Below are positions 52,530-61,570 of a DNA stretch of 64,000 nucleotides, piece after piece; position 1 is the first letter of the stretch, and every line of letters begins with the position of its first letter. The notes under the pieces were generated by a model. That model had not been told where the DNA came from. It did no database searches and saw only the letters and a program-made list of their open reading frames with translations. The position numbers were made by a program, and so were the translations under genes. Origin of the DNA: VXNE01 sp965206615 (GTDB lineage: Bacteria; Pseudomonadota; Gammaproteobacteria; Pseudomonadales; Azotimanducaceae); NCBI GenBank assembly GCA_965206615.1, contig CBDBKI010000005.1, positions 496,001 through 560,000 of the forward strand, read 5' to 3'.

Positions 52530-52753
52530 CATGTTTCGAACTCGAGAACACGCTCTACGACGAGTACGTCCACGTACTCGCGGGGAAGCTGATCCTGACG
52601 GACCGGCAGGGCAATATTCGGGAAGCCGACACCGGGGACCACATCGTGGTGCCGAAGGGGTACAGCGGCACCTGGGAAATGGTCGGCGACGTCTATCGGG
52701 AGTTAGTCGTTGCCGAGACGAACACCATCCTGGAGGACGCGAACGCGGCGTAG
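52530..52753 (+). pseudogene. Cupin-domain (DUF861-like) protein C-terminal fragment
   Basis: The frame has no start codon. It reads YDEYVHVLAGKLILTDRQGN, then EADTGDHIVVPKGYSGTWEM and VYRELVVAE before TAG at 52751. This matches the second cupin motif and end of DUF861-type small-molecule cupins (G-D-x-x-x-x-P-K-G-x-x-G-x-W). The N-terminal third is lost at the inverted repeat. Confidence 0.7.
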
Positions 52754-52823
52754 GCGCCGAGATGTACGGCGACGGAGCGTTCCCGAGGTGGCGCTGCCCC
52801 GCTGGCCGCGCGGCTTCCCTGCC

Positions 52824-53000
52824 CTACCGACGCCCCATCAGCGCTTCGACGAACTGCGGGTGATCGATGCAGGCGCCGCCTACGTGGCCGTAGCCGTCGA
52901 AGACGCGTGTGTTTGCACCGAAGTGACTCGCGAGCCACGCGCCGTGCGACGGCGGGCAGTCCCCGTCGTCGGCGGCATACCAAACCACCACTCGCTCGCC
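52824..53000 (-). pseudogene. Alpha/beta-hydrolase C-terminal fragment
   Basis: Ends FDGYGHVGGACIDHPQFVEA with LMGRR and a stop; upstream VVVWYAADDGDCPPSHGAWL carries the acidic residue of the triad and Y-G-H the histidine. Only about 58 residues remain, joined to an unrelated receptor fragment at about 53000. Confidence 0.6.
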
Positions 53001-53003
53001 CGA

Positions 53004-53576
53004 CAGCTCGACGTCTCGGGGATCGACCCCAACCAGGCCTCGCGGTCCGAGGGATTCGAGTTGGAGATGCGCTGGCAGGCGACCGAGCGCATGTCCGTAA
53101 TCGCGGCCTACACGAATCTCGAGGTGGTCAACCTGAACATGCTCGAGAACGGCGGACGATTCAGCTTTCTCGGCGCCGGGGATCTGCCCGGTACGGATTC
53201 GCCGACCTTCTATGGCGATACCGTGGGAGGCTTCGTAACGCTTGCATCGAACCCCGATGGGGTCCGGGCGGGCGTTCCGAAACACCTGGCCTCCGTCACC
53301 GCCCTGTACGAGTGGGAAGACTGGCGCGTGTTCGCGAGCGTCGCCGACGTCGCGAGCGTGTACTCGGGGTTTTCGCGGAGAGTGAAGTTGCCGCCGTACA
53401 CGTTGGTGAACGCGGGACTGCAGTACGACGGCCGCCGGTGGTCCATCACCGTTTCCGGCAAGAACCTGACGGACGAGCGCTACTTTCGGGCGAACTTCCC
53501 GAACCTGTTCGGCGGGGTGATCGTGCTTCCGGAGCTGCCCCGGAACTTCCAGGCCAGCGTCGCCTGGAAGTTCTGA
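53004..53576 (+). pseudogene. TonB-dependent receptor C-terminal fragment
   Basis: About 190 residues of a beta-barrel end: EGFELEMRWQATERMSVIAA, PKHLASVTALYEWEDWRVFA, YTLVNAGLQYDGRRWSITV, SGKNLTDERYFRANFPNLFG and the terminal aromatic residue in NFQASVAWKF. This is the usual end of a TonB receptor; plug domain, signal and most of the barrel are gone. The frame extends upstream only into the antisense of the hydrolase fragment. Confidence 0.8.
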
Positions 53577-53972
53577 TGGCACGAGCGTCGGCGCTTCGCC
53601 TTGCGCGACGCCCGCCTCCAAGATCATAAATGTACCATAAGTGATTGAATAATAACAACTAAATTGCGTTATGGAATAGATGGTCGTCACGGGACGACAC
53701 GCGTCCCTGAGTCGCCCACGCCTCGACGGTGCACCACATCGGCCGATGTTGTGCACGCACAACATCGTTGACCGGGGGTGCGGGAGCAGCCTGCCGACCC
53801 CTGTCTCAGTTGTGTTCCCGAATAACGCCGGACAGTGTTTTGTGGACATGGACAGGAGCCGAGACTGTCTTTTTTGCCTGTTATCCAACACCGACTCGGT
53901 AGTCCTTCGACTTCCGAGGGGAATTCCGCCGCCTGGCGTGGGGAGGCAGGCGCTTGTCGCGGTCGCGCGAGG
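53577..53972. other. Non-coding with AT-rich stretch and palindrome
   Basis: No gene is seen. It has an AT-rich segment around 53635-53680 (ataaatgtaccataagtgat and following) that could be a promoter, and a perfect hairpin GATGTTGTG-cacg-CACAACATC at 53745-53766. Confidence 0.5.
53745..53766. repeat. 9-bp perfect palindrome with 4-base loop
   Basis: GATGTTGTG, cacg, CACAACATC. Lacks a T-tract, so it is more likely an operator or repeat than a terminator. Confidence 0.6.
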
Positions 53973-56746
53973 TCAAAGCCCGAATGGAGTCGCCCCGCTG
54001 TCGTCGGGGAGGATTCCCGCAGCCCGCGCCCGGTGAATCGCGTCGTATCTGCTGCATGCGCCGAGTTTGGAGAAGATCTGCCTGATGCGATAGCGAACGC
54101 CGTCATAGGTCAGATCGAGGTCCCGTGCGATGGCCTTGTCGGTCTGGGAGTCCAGACGTTGCAGTACCGTGAGTTCGCTGGCGCTTAGCAGTGGCTGGTA
54201 GCGGTTCCGGTCCGCTTCGTCCGACTCGGCCGCCTCGTCCCACGGGGTCAGGGCGTCGAGCAGTGCGGTGGCCGTGGCGGTCAACGATCCGGAAGGTTTC
54301 GACTGGACAATGCCATGCAATAGCGGCATCGCGATTCCCCGCTCCCGTGCCAGTGGGCGCGCGTAGTCCGCCTGCTCGTATCGCTGCAGGAATTCGACCA
54401 GGTGCTGCGTTGCCCGCTCCGGATTCCCGGCGCAGTGCTCAAGACGCATCGACAGGACCAGCGTGCGCATCAGGGTGCGCAGCAGTTGCCGCTCCGCCGC
54501 AACGGTGCACACCCGGGTGGCGAGCTCGCGGGCGCGGTCGAACTCCCCCTGCGCAATCAGCAGGCGCAGGCGCGCGCTGGCGAGTGCCTCGACTTCGCGC
54601 CAGCGTCGTCTCTTGAAGTCCAGACATTGCTCGTCGGTGTCGGGGAGAGCGGCGCTTTGCCATGCGCGGGCGGCCTCGTCGACTCGTTGTCCCGTCACGA
54701 GCAGGGAAACCCGCAAGGCCGACAGCAACGTGACCAGCGCCGAGCGCTCGGTGGCGCGCGCGAAACTCGTCGCGCTCTCCACCGCCGCCAGTGCGCTATC
54801 GACGCCGCCATGCTCCAGCGCCAGTTCCGCGGCGACGCCGGTGTTCGCGGCGTAGACGTCCAGCCAGGCCCCGCATTCACCCAGGAGCCGTGGCGCAAAG
54901 CGGGGCGCGTGGGGCGACGACGTCCGTGCACTCCGTTCCAGCTCGAGTTCCGCCATCAGGATTTCGCCGACGATCACGGAGGTGGCGTTGCCCAGATGCG
55001 TGACCCGTCCGAGCCGCAATGCGCGTTCGTAGGCGGCGGCGGCGTCCGACGTTCGCCCTTGCGCCATGGCGGCCAGGCCGCGTTGATAGTCGAGATGCGG
55101 CGAGACGTACGGCGTATTGTGGCCGAGGTCTGCGCGCGCCGCTTCACTCCAGGCTGCGGCCTGGTCGAACTGCGTCATCTCGTTGAAGGAAAGGCACAGT
55201 CCGTAGCGAACCAGACCACGCAGCAACGGGTTCACTTCGGGATCCCGGGCGACCGCGGAGGCCGTGGCGACCAGCGGCTCGTAACCCGATATGTCGACGC
55301 ACCCGAAGACGAGCAGGAGGCCCAGCACGACCAGGTGATCGAGCTTCATCTGCGGATCCTCCGTCCCTGCGGGATCGCGGGTGAAACCGGCGCTGGCGAT
55401 GGCGGCAGTCTGATACACGCGTCTCGCACCTTGCATGTCGCCGGACATGGCAAGAACCACACAACGGACCAGCGCGAGTCTGGGGTATGCGTCCATGACC
55501 TCGGGGGTCAGCCAACCGTCCATGGCCTGCAGCGCGTCGAACCCGCCCCTGATCCACAGGTGGATGCCTCCGTCAGTGGTGGCGATCTGCCCGATCAGTT
55601 GCGGATCGCCCGCTTCGGCCGCGTGGCGCAGGGCGTCGACCACCTGACCGCGGCGCGCCAGGCCCCGTGCGATGCCGGCGTGAATGGAACGGAACCTCGA
55701 GGGGTTCTCGCGGAAGCGCCGGTTCGCGCAGTGCTCGCGGATCAACGGGTGTAACTGCATCGTCGATTTCTCGCCGCCGGTGGTCTGCGACAGGCCCGTG
55801 AGCGAGGTCATGGACTCGAACCGGCGCCTGGAGTGGCTCCCGCCGGTGGTCTCGTCGATGAGCTCCGTATCGATCCAGTCGAACAGCGCGACATCCAGAA
55901 CGAAGTCGCGATCCTCGTCGGAACGCCGCGCCAAAGCCGCGACTCGATCCACGCGGCGATCGTGTCGTCTTCGCCTCCGATCTCGGTAACCGCGGCTCCG
56001 GTCTGCATGGCGTTGCGGAAGATCCGCAGTGCGATCGGCCAGCCGGCCGACTTGTCTGCCACCGACGCAAGTTCGCGGCGTGACAGTTTCGTATCGAAGA
56101 AGCTGGCGATGTCACGGGTCGAGAAGCGGAGTTCCTCGGCGGTGACCGTCTCGCCGCGGCCTTCGAGCATGAACATGGCGATATCGAGACCCGGCGGACG
56201 CTCGCGGAACGCCATGGCGATCCGCAGGTTGCGTGGGGAGTTGGCCAGCAGCGCGTTCAGCACGCCGATCGCCTCCGCATTGCGCAACCGTTCAAGTTCG
56301 TCCAGCACGAGCAGGCACGGCGCCTCATGACGCGCGATCGCGCGAATCAGCAAGTTGATGCGATACCGGGCCTGCGAGTCGGATTCAAGTGTCGGGGTGT
56401 CCGAGGAGCCGCCCGTCGCATCGATGGATTTGACCCCCGCTCGTTCGAAGGCAAGTGTCAGGTAGGTCGCCATCCGGACGGCGCTGTCTTCTTCGTCCAG
56501 CGCCAGCCAGGCGACCGCGTTGCCCTCTTCGCGCAGTTGACGGCAGCAGCGCGCCAGCAGCGCGGTCTTGCCGAATCCGCCTGGCGCCTGCAGTACGGTC
56601 AAGTGGCGATTCATCGGCGCGCACCGGGTTTCCAGGTCCCGGCGCTCCACATAGCCGGTGACGAGGTCCGGCGGTTCCACCTTGTGGTCGAGGAGCCAGG
56701 GTGTGGCGGAGTCCGCATCAGAATGTGCGTTGTCCAGATCTTGCAT
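53973..56746 (-). pseudogene. MalT/LuxR-type ATP-dependent regulator split by one frameshift
   Basis: Two consecutive frames form one STAND-type LuxR regulator of about 920 residues. The N-terminal frame (start MQDLDNAHSD at 56746, GAGGAG ribosome site) has Walker A LQAPGGFGKTALLARCC and Walker B CLLVLDELERL. At about 55920 the frame changes: IAAWIESRLW is followed in the other frame by EDRDFVLDVALFDWIDTEL, then tetratricopeptide-like helices (SDAAAAYERALRLGR) and a C-terminal LuxR helix-turn-helix, LSASELTVLQRLDSQTDKAI with YRIRQIFSKLGA. One missing base at TGGCGCGGCGT restores the frame. Either a recent inactivation or a sequencing error. It lies next to the effector-like island and might control it. 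Confidence 0.8.
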
Positions 56747-57409
56747 CGGTAATCTCCTCGTGTGACGAAGCGCGCCTTGCTGTCCCGTGCGGCTCGACTC
56801 GTTCGGCCCGTGCATCGGCGAATCGCTGGTGCGCGGCCCGTTGGGCGAATCGGACTGCCAAGCCAATTTGGAACTACCGGCAGTAAACACGAGAAACGAT
56901 CAAAAAACCAATTCGGTGTTGGCGGCAGAGGGGTGCCAGCCGGATAGGTCCACGGGACCGGTTGTCAGCTACTTGGGCGCTCATTCCGCAACCCGAGTGC
57001 CCTGGTGGCGGTGGGCGCGTTATCAAAGGAGCTTGAAACTGTGTAGGATTTCGAGGACAGTTCGTTGTGGTCGGCGTGGTCCTGGCAGCTTGGCGAGTCG
57101 AGATTGGGACCTTCTTCTCCCCCTGCGGTGGCGGGGGGGCGCCGCCAACCTACTGCCGGGAGCCTTGAGGCCGACCGGCGCGTGATCGCGTGCTGACGGA
57201 CGACAGCGCGTTCGATGGGCCACTGTTGTCCAATGAGAACGGTGGAACCCCCGAACCAACACTGCCTGTCGGTTTTCACGACAAAGTGATGTCCAAGTAC
57301 GCGCGCGGTCGGATGAAGTACGGCCTATCTGTCGGCGGCTCCAGGGTCACAGCTCGGGTCGCGCCGCTCCCACCGGGTCACGGGCGGCTCCCCCATCGAA
57401 GGATCCTGC
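56747..57409. other. Non-coding gap before the effector-like island
   Basis: About 660 bases between the regulator gene and the 577-residue effector-like gene. No frame with a convincing protein was found on either strand. Its left end carries the regulator's promoter; the rest shows no clear repeat or terminator. Confidence 0.45.
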
Positions 57410-59143
57410 TCACGAGCGGTTGGCGGCGTTCGGTCCTTGGCTCTCCTGCAGCACCTGTGCGAACTCCTTCGCCATCGTGCGCAGCATGGATGCCTCGGCT
57501 GCGCCGCTCCCGCCGTCCTGGAAATGGTGACCTTCGAGGCTCGCCGCGTGGCGGATCAGTTCCGGGCGCGGGTCGCGGCGGGACGACGTCTCGACAACGG
57601 CCTGCTGCATGAAGCCGCTGACGTCGTCGAACGCTTCCGCCCGTTCAATCTCGGCGGGAGAACGCGGCCGCAACTGACCGGCGCTGGCCTGCACTTCGGC
57701 TAGTCGACCCCGCCAGTCGGCCAGGACGCCTGATGTGTCGACGGAGTCCGGAATCTTGCCCTCGCCGACACCGGTCTCCGCAAACGCGCCCGCCGCGGTG
57801 AAGTACTGCACGGTGTCGTCGTAGGCACGGGTGCGAGGGTCTTCGGCGCCATGCAGGGTGGCGATCTCCTCCATGCGCGCGCGCAGTGCAACGCGGGGAT
57901 CGCGACCGAGCGTCAGTTGATCGCGAGACACCTCGCGCGCGTCCAGTTCGGCGCGCATCCTGTCCAGGCCCTCCGGATCCTGACCGGTGTCCTCAAGCAG
58001 GGTGACTTCCTGCCTCTGCAGGGCGATTTCCTGATCGAGTCGCCCGATAGCGCCAGCGCGGTCGAAGCTCGAGGGCAACATCGTGCCGGCGGCGTCCGGT
58101 CCGGGAGCCGGCGGCGTTTCCATAGACCCGGCCGCAGCGCGCGCTTCCGGGGAGTCCTTGCCGAAGGCGGCCTCGAGCACCTCTGCAGACCAGGGCCGGC
58201 CCGTTGGTATGGACCGCGCCGAACGGTCGGCGAAGGCATCTACCCGCTGCTGCAGACCGTCGCGTTGGTCGGCACCGAGCGGCGGAAGTCCGTCCCGCGC
58301 CCGCTCCTGCGCCTGCAGGAGCTGGTCCGCCAACTCGAGTCCTTCGGCGAGCCAGCCGCGCACGGGTTGGTCGAGACCGGGGAGGTCGTCCACCACTCTC
58401 GAGAAGGGGTTTTCGGAGTTGCCGTACTGCAGGAAGTTGTCGTTCAGGTCGTCGTTGAACGAAGCTCCCGCAATCTGACTCGCCATCTGGGTGATGTGCG
58501 CCGTTTGCGCTCGCCATTGTTCCGGGCTGCCGTTCAATGCTGCGGGAGGCAGCGATTCCGGCTGGAGATTGTTCTGGATGTTCGACAGTGCCGTGGTTCC
58601 CCGTCGCAGACCGCCGTCGCCGGATTTCAGCTTCGCATGGAACTCCTCGGGGCTGTGCAGGTCGTTCGATATGGCGCTCAGATTCGCGCTGGCGGCGTCC
58701 ACGCCCCGGCGGGCCGCCTCGGCGAGAAGTCCATAGCGCTCGATGGACGGGTTGGACACCGGTTGACGGGGCATGGCTGCTGCGGAGGCCGGCCTGTCGA
58801 GTTGGCTGAGAACCTGTTTGATCCTGCGGGATGTCAGCGGTTCGCCGGTGCCTCTGTCGGCGGCCAGCAGCGCGTCCACGCGCCCGAGTTCCTGGTCGCC
58901 CCGGTGCGAGTGACTGGTGCGGAGGGCGTTTGCAAACCTGTCGTATGTTTGGTCTACCGTCTTCCTGTGACTTGGGCTGAAGGTGTTCCTGAGCCAGACC
59001 ACGGCACGCCCGAAGGGGTTGTTCCTGGCACTCTCGATGGCCCCGGGCTTGCGGTTGTCGGCGAAGACCATTCGATTCCGGTCCGTCTCCGCAATTGCCC
59101 GAAACATACGGATGTCGTTAGCTGGGTTGACGCCGTCGCTCAT
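57410..59143 (-). CDS. Effector-like protein A with shared N-terminal domain (577 aa)
   Basis: 577 residues, hydrophilic, no signal peptide or membrane helices, long helical and Gln/Ala/Asp-rich stretches (GLELADQLLQAQERARDG). The N-terminal block at about 42-118, NPFGRAVVWLRNTFSPSHRK and DALLAADRGTGEPLTSRRIK followed by QVLSQLD, aligns with the protein at 61571-62764. Large soluble proteins with a shared short N-domain and different bodies are typical of secreted effectors, in which the N-part binds a chaperone or export apparatus. No catalytic motif is recognised. It starts 3 bases after the stop of the tyrosine-repeat gene (59147), so both form one operon. Confidence 0.75.
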   Translation of the reverse strand: MSDGVNPANDIRMFRAIAETDRNRMVFADNRKPGAIESARNNPFGRAVVWLRNTFSPSHRKTVDQTYDRFANALRTSHSHRGDQELGRVDALLAADRGTGEPLTSRRIKQVLSQLDRPASAAAMPRQPVSNPSIERYGLLAEAARRGVDAASANLSAISNDLHSPEEFHAKLKSGDGGLRRGTTALSNIQNNLQPESLPPAALNGSPEQWRAQTAHITQMASQIAGASFNDDLNDNFLQYGNSENPFSRVVDDLPGLDQPVRGWLAEGLELADQLLQAQERARDGLPPLGADQRDGLQQRVDAFADRSARSIPTGRPWSAEVLEAAFGKDSPEARAAAGSMETPPAPGPDAAGTMLPSSFDRAGAIGRLDQEIALQRQEVTLLEDTGQDPEGLDRMRAELDAREVSRDQLTLGRDPRVALRARMEEIATLHGAEDPRTRAYDDTVQYFTAAGAFAETGVGEGKIPDSVDTSGVLADWRGRLAEVQASAGQLRPRSPAEIERAEAFDDVSGFMQQAVVETSSRRDPRPELIRHAASLEGHHFQDGGSGAAEASMLRTMAKEFAQVLQESQGPNAANRS

Positions 59144-59146
59144 GGT

Positions 59147-61273
59147 CTATTCCAGTTTACCCGAATCGGGCGCGCTACGGGTCGCCTGGCCTTCGGATGC
59201 GGGGGCGTCGCCGTATCCGTCAAGCTGGTTCTGGTAGACCCGCATGTCCACGTAGACGTCCTGATCCACCTCGCCTGCCTCCACGAGGTGTTCTACCTCC
59301 CCGAGCAGGTTCAGGTAGATTCTCGACATGTCTTCGTAGTCGCTTGCGCCAGCGGCGATCGCATCCGCGCAGTCGCGCATTTCCTCGTAGATGGGCTGCA
59401 AGGCTTCGGTGACCGGGGCGGGGTTGCCGGGCCCGGCCAGGGAGGCGACGGCATCGAGCAGATGCGGGATCGGCTCGTAGGTGTGTCCGGCCGGTTCGCC
59501 TTGCGCTTCGCCCACGGTCTGGTAGAGCGGTTCGCCCACGGTTTCGTAGATCGGCTCACCCGCATTGGCGGCCTCGTGCTGCGCTCCGGGCGCGCGCACA
59601 TCGTCGCCAGCGGGACCGCTCATGTCCTCGTACAGCGCGTCGTCCTGGTCCGCCTCAGGAGGACCGCCCACGTTCTCGTAGACCTGCAGCAGACTCTCGT
59701 AGCTGCGCATGTCCACGTAGTCGTCGTGGTCCATTTGCCCAGCCTCCACGAGGTGCTCCGTGGCGGCGAGCAGGTTCTCGTAGATTCTCGACATGTCCTC
59801 GTAGTCGCTCTCGCCGGTGCGCATCTCGTCCGCGCACGCGCGCATCTCCTCGTAGATGGGCTGGAGCGTCTCGGCGACCTCGGCGGGGCTGCCGGGGCCG
59901 ACCAGGGAGGCGACGCTATCGAGCAGACGCGGGATGGGCTCATGGGTGTGCGCTGGCGGCTCACCGACGGTCTCGTAAACCGGCTGGTCAACGGACTCGT
60001 AGATGGGTTCGCCGGGAGCCGCGGCGGCGGCCTCGTGCTGCGCTCCGGGCGCGCGCACGTCGTCGCCAGCGGGACCGCTCATGTCCTCGTACAGCGCGTC
60101 GTCCTGGTTCGCCTCAGGAGGACCGCCCACGTTCTCGTAGACCTGCAGCAGACTCTCGTAGCTGCGCATGTCCACGTAGTCGTCATGGTCCATTTGCCCA
60201 GCCTCCACGAGGTGCTCCGTGGCGGCGAGCAGGTTCTCGTAGATTCTCGACATGTCCTCGTAGTCGCTCTCGCCGGTGCGCATCTCGTCCGCGCACGCGC
60301 GCATCTCCTCGTAGATGGGCTGGAGCGTCTCGGCGACCTCGGCGGGGCTGCCGGGGCCGACCAGGGAGGCGACGCTATCGAGCAGACGCGGGATGGGCTC
60401 ATGGGTGTGCGCTGGCGGCTCACCGACGGTCTCGTAAACCGGCTGGTCAACGGACTCGTAGATGGGTTCGCCGGGAGCCGCGGCGGCGGCCTCGTGCTGC
60501 GCTCCGGGCGCGCGCACGTCGTCGCCAGCGGGACCGCTCATGTCCTCGTACAGCGCGTCGTCCTGGTTCGCCTCAGGAGGACCGCCCACGTTCTCGTAGA
60601 CCTGCAGCAGACTCTCGTAGCTGCGCATGTCCACGTAGTCGTCATGGTCCATTTGCCCAGCCTCCACGAGGTGCTCCGTGGCGGCGAGCAGGTTCTCGTA
60701 GATTCTCGACATGTCCTCGTAGTCGCTCTCGCCGGTGCGCATCTCGTCCGCGCACGCGCGCATCTCCTCGTAGATGGGCTGGAGCGTCTCGGCGACCTCG
60801 GCGGGGCTGCCGGGGCCGACCAGGGCGGCGACGGTATCGAGCAGACGCGGGATGGGCTCATGGCCGGCCCCGGCCGGGTCGCCTACGGTCGCATACAGCG
60901 GGTCGTGCGAACTCGAACGAGAGAGACTGCCGGTCGCCTGATAGGCCGGGTTCGGGGATGTACGCGGGTCCGGGGCATTTCGTTCGGGGCGTCCGTCGGG
61001 CCTGGTGATGTCGAGCGCCCGGCGCCGTCCCGCCACATTCTGCAGGGCGGCGCCGCCACGGTCGAATGTCGCCGCCACCCTGTCGAGCAGCCGTTTGCCC
61101 ATACCGGTGGGCTGTGACTGCGCCCGGTCCCGTCGCGCCGCAGCCTCCGAGCCGGCGCGCACCGTCACTTCGCGCTCGCGGAATCGCCCCGCACGTTGCG
61201 CCCGGCCGGCCTGCCCGGCGTCGGGCTGTGTCGGTTGAATGGGCCTCCGACTTTCGACGTTGTCTATCGGCAT
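59147..61273 (-). CDS. Tyrosine-motif tandem-repeat protein, putative phosphotyrosine-mimic effector
   Basis: 708 residues, acidic apart from a basic N-terminus of 90 residues (MPIDNVESRRPIQPTQ). From about residue 137 a 153-residue unit is present three times, then a diverged shorter fourth copy. Each full unit carries nine tyrosines in short acidic motifs: QPIYEEM, SDYEDM, SRIYENL, DDYVDM, RSYESL, QVYENV, ALYEDM, EPIYESV and QPVYETV. YxxM (about 15 copies) is the p85/PI3K SH2 ligand pattern, YxN (about eight) the Grb2 pattern, and EPIY resembles the EPIYA-type sites of CagA and other translocated bacterial effectors. No signal peptide or catalytic domain. Start ATG at 61273 has GGAG in front. 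Probable role: secreted scaffold phosphorylated by host tyrosine kinases. Secretion and phosphorylation are inference. Confidence 0.82.
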   Translation of the reverse strand: MPIDNVESRRPIQPTQPDAGQAGRAQRAGRFREREVTVRAGSEAAARRDRAQSQPTGMGKRLLDRVAATFDRGGAALQNVAGRRRALDITRPDGRPERNAPDPRTSPNPAYQATGSLSRSSSHDPLYATVGDPAGAGHEPIPRLLDTVAALVGPGSPAEVAETLQPIYEEMRACADEMRTGESDYEDMSRIYENLLAATEHLVEAGQMDHDDYVDMRSYESLLQVYENVGGPPEANQDDALYEDMSGPAGDDVRAPGAQHEAAAAAPGEPIYESVDQPVYETVGEPPAHTHEPIPRLLDSVASLVGPGSPAEVAETLQPIYEEMRACADEMRTGESDYEDMSRIYENLLAATEHLVEAGQMDHDDYVDMRSYESLLQVYENVGGPPEANQDDALYEDMSGPAGDDVRAPGAQHEAAAAAPGEPIYESVDQPVYETVGEPPAHTHEPIPRLLDSVASLVGPGSPAEVAETLQPIYEEMRACADEMRTGESDYEDMSRIYENLLAATEHLVEAGQMDHDDYVDMRSYESLLQVYENVGGPPEADQDDALYEDMSGPAGDDVRAPGAQHEAANAGEPIYETVGEPLYQTVGEAQGEPAGHTYEPIPHLLDAVASLAGPGNPAPVTEALQPIYEEMRDCADAIAAGASDYEDMSRIYLNLLGEVEHLVEAGEVDQDVYVDMRVYQNQLDGYGDAPASEGQATRSAPDSGKLE
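59200..60862. repeat. 459-bp in-frame tandem repeats within the tyrosine-motif gene
   Basis: Equivalent positions recur every 459 bases (for example 59942, 60401 and 60860), so units are exactly 153 codons. Copies 1-3 are almost identical at DNA level, including third codon positions; the fourth, at the 3' end, has diverged. This indicates recent expansion or gene conversion, and the copy number may vary between strains or be collapsed by assembly. Confidence 0.9.
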
Positions 61274-61570
61274 GAGGTTCTCCATCTGCGTGCCACTGTG
61301 CGTCGGGCTATCGAGGCCGGCGGGCAGCGGCAACGACCAGCGTTGTCCAACGACGAGTGTCCATGTTGCAGGTCTATGTGGCAGGTGGCAAGCTTGCGAG
61401 GTGTCCATGCGGATGGTGGCGTTCCGCACTCGGGGTTTCGGCGCCGCCCCTGGGCTTTGACGGTGTCGCGCCTCCCCGACTATTATCCCGCGCGACTGGC
61501 GTTTCGTATCGCAAGTTGGAGCAGCGCCCCGTTGTCGAAACTCGTGCCTCCTTGGCAGGACCACTGAGAG
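61274..61570. promoter_or_regulatory. Divergent promoter region of the effector-like island
   Basis: About 297 bases between the minus-strand operon (59147-61273, 57410-59143) and the plus-strand operon (61571 on). No gene is supported. Contains tandem short motifs (tggcaggtggcaag and nearby) and TTGACGG-like and tattat-like elements around 61450-61490 that could form a plus-strand promoter. The whole island is probably controlled from here. Confidence 0.4.

Noticed and set aside
57851..61117. Very long plus-strand open frame (1088 codons) opposite the tyrosine-repeat and effector A genes
   Set aside because: It is the antisense of two better-supported genes and is kept open by codon bias and by the 459-bp repeats; Val/His/Leu-rich composition (HVLVDLQQTLVAAHVHVVV) is typical of antisense reading.
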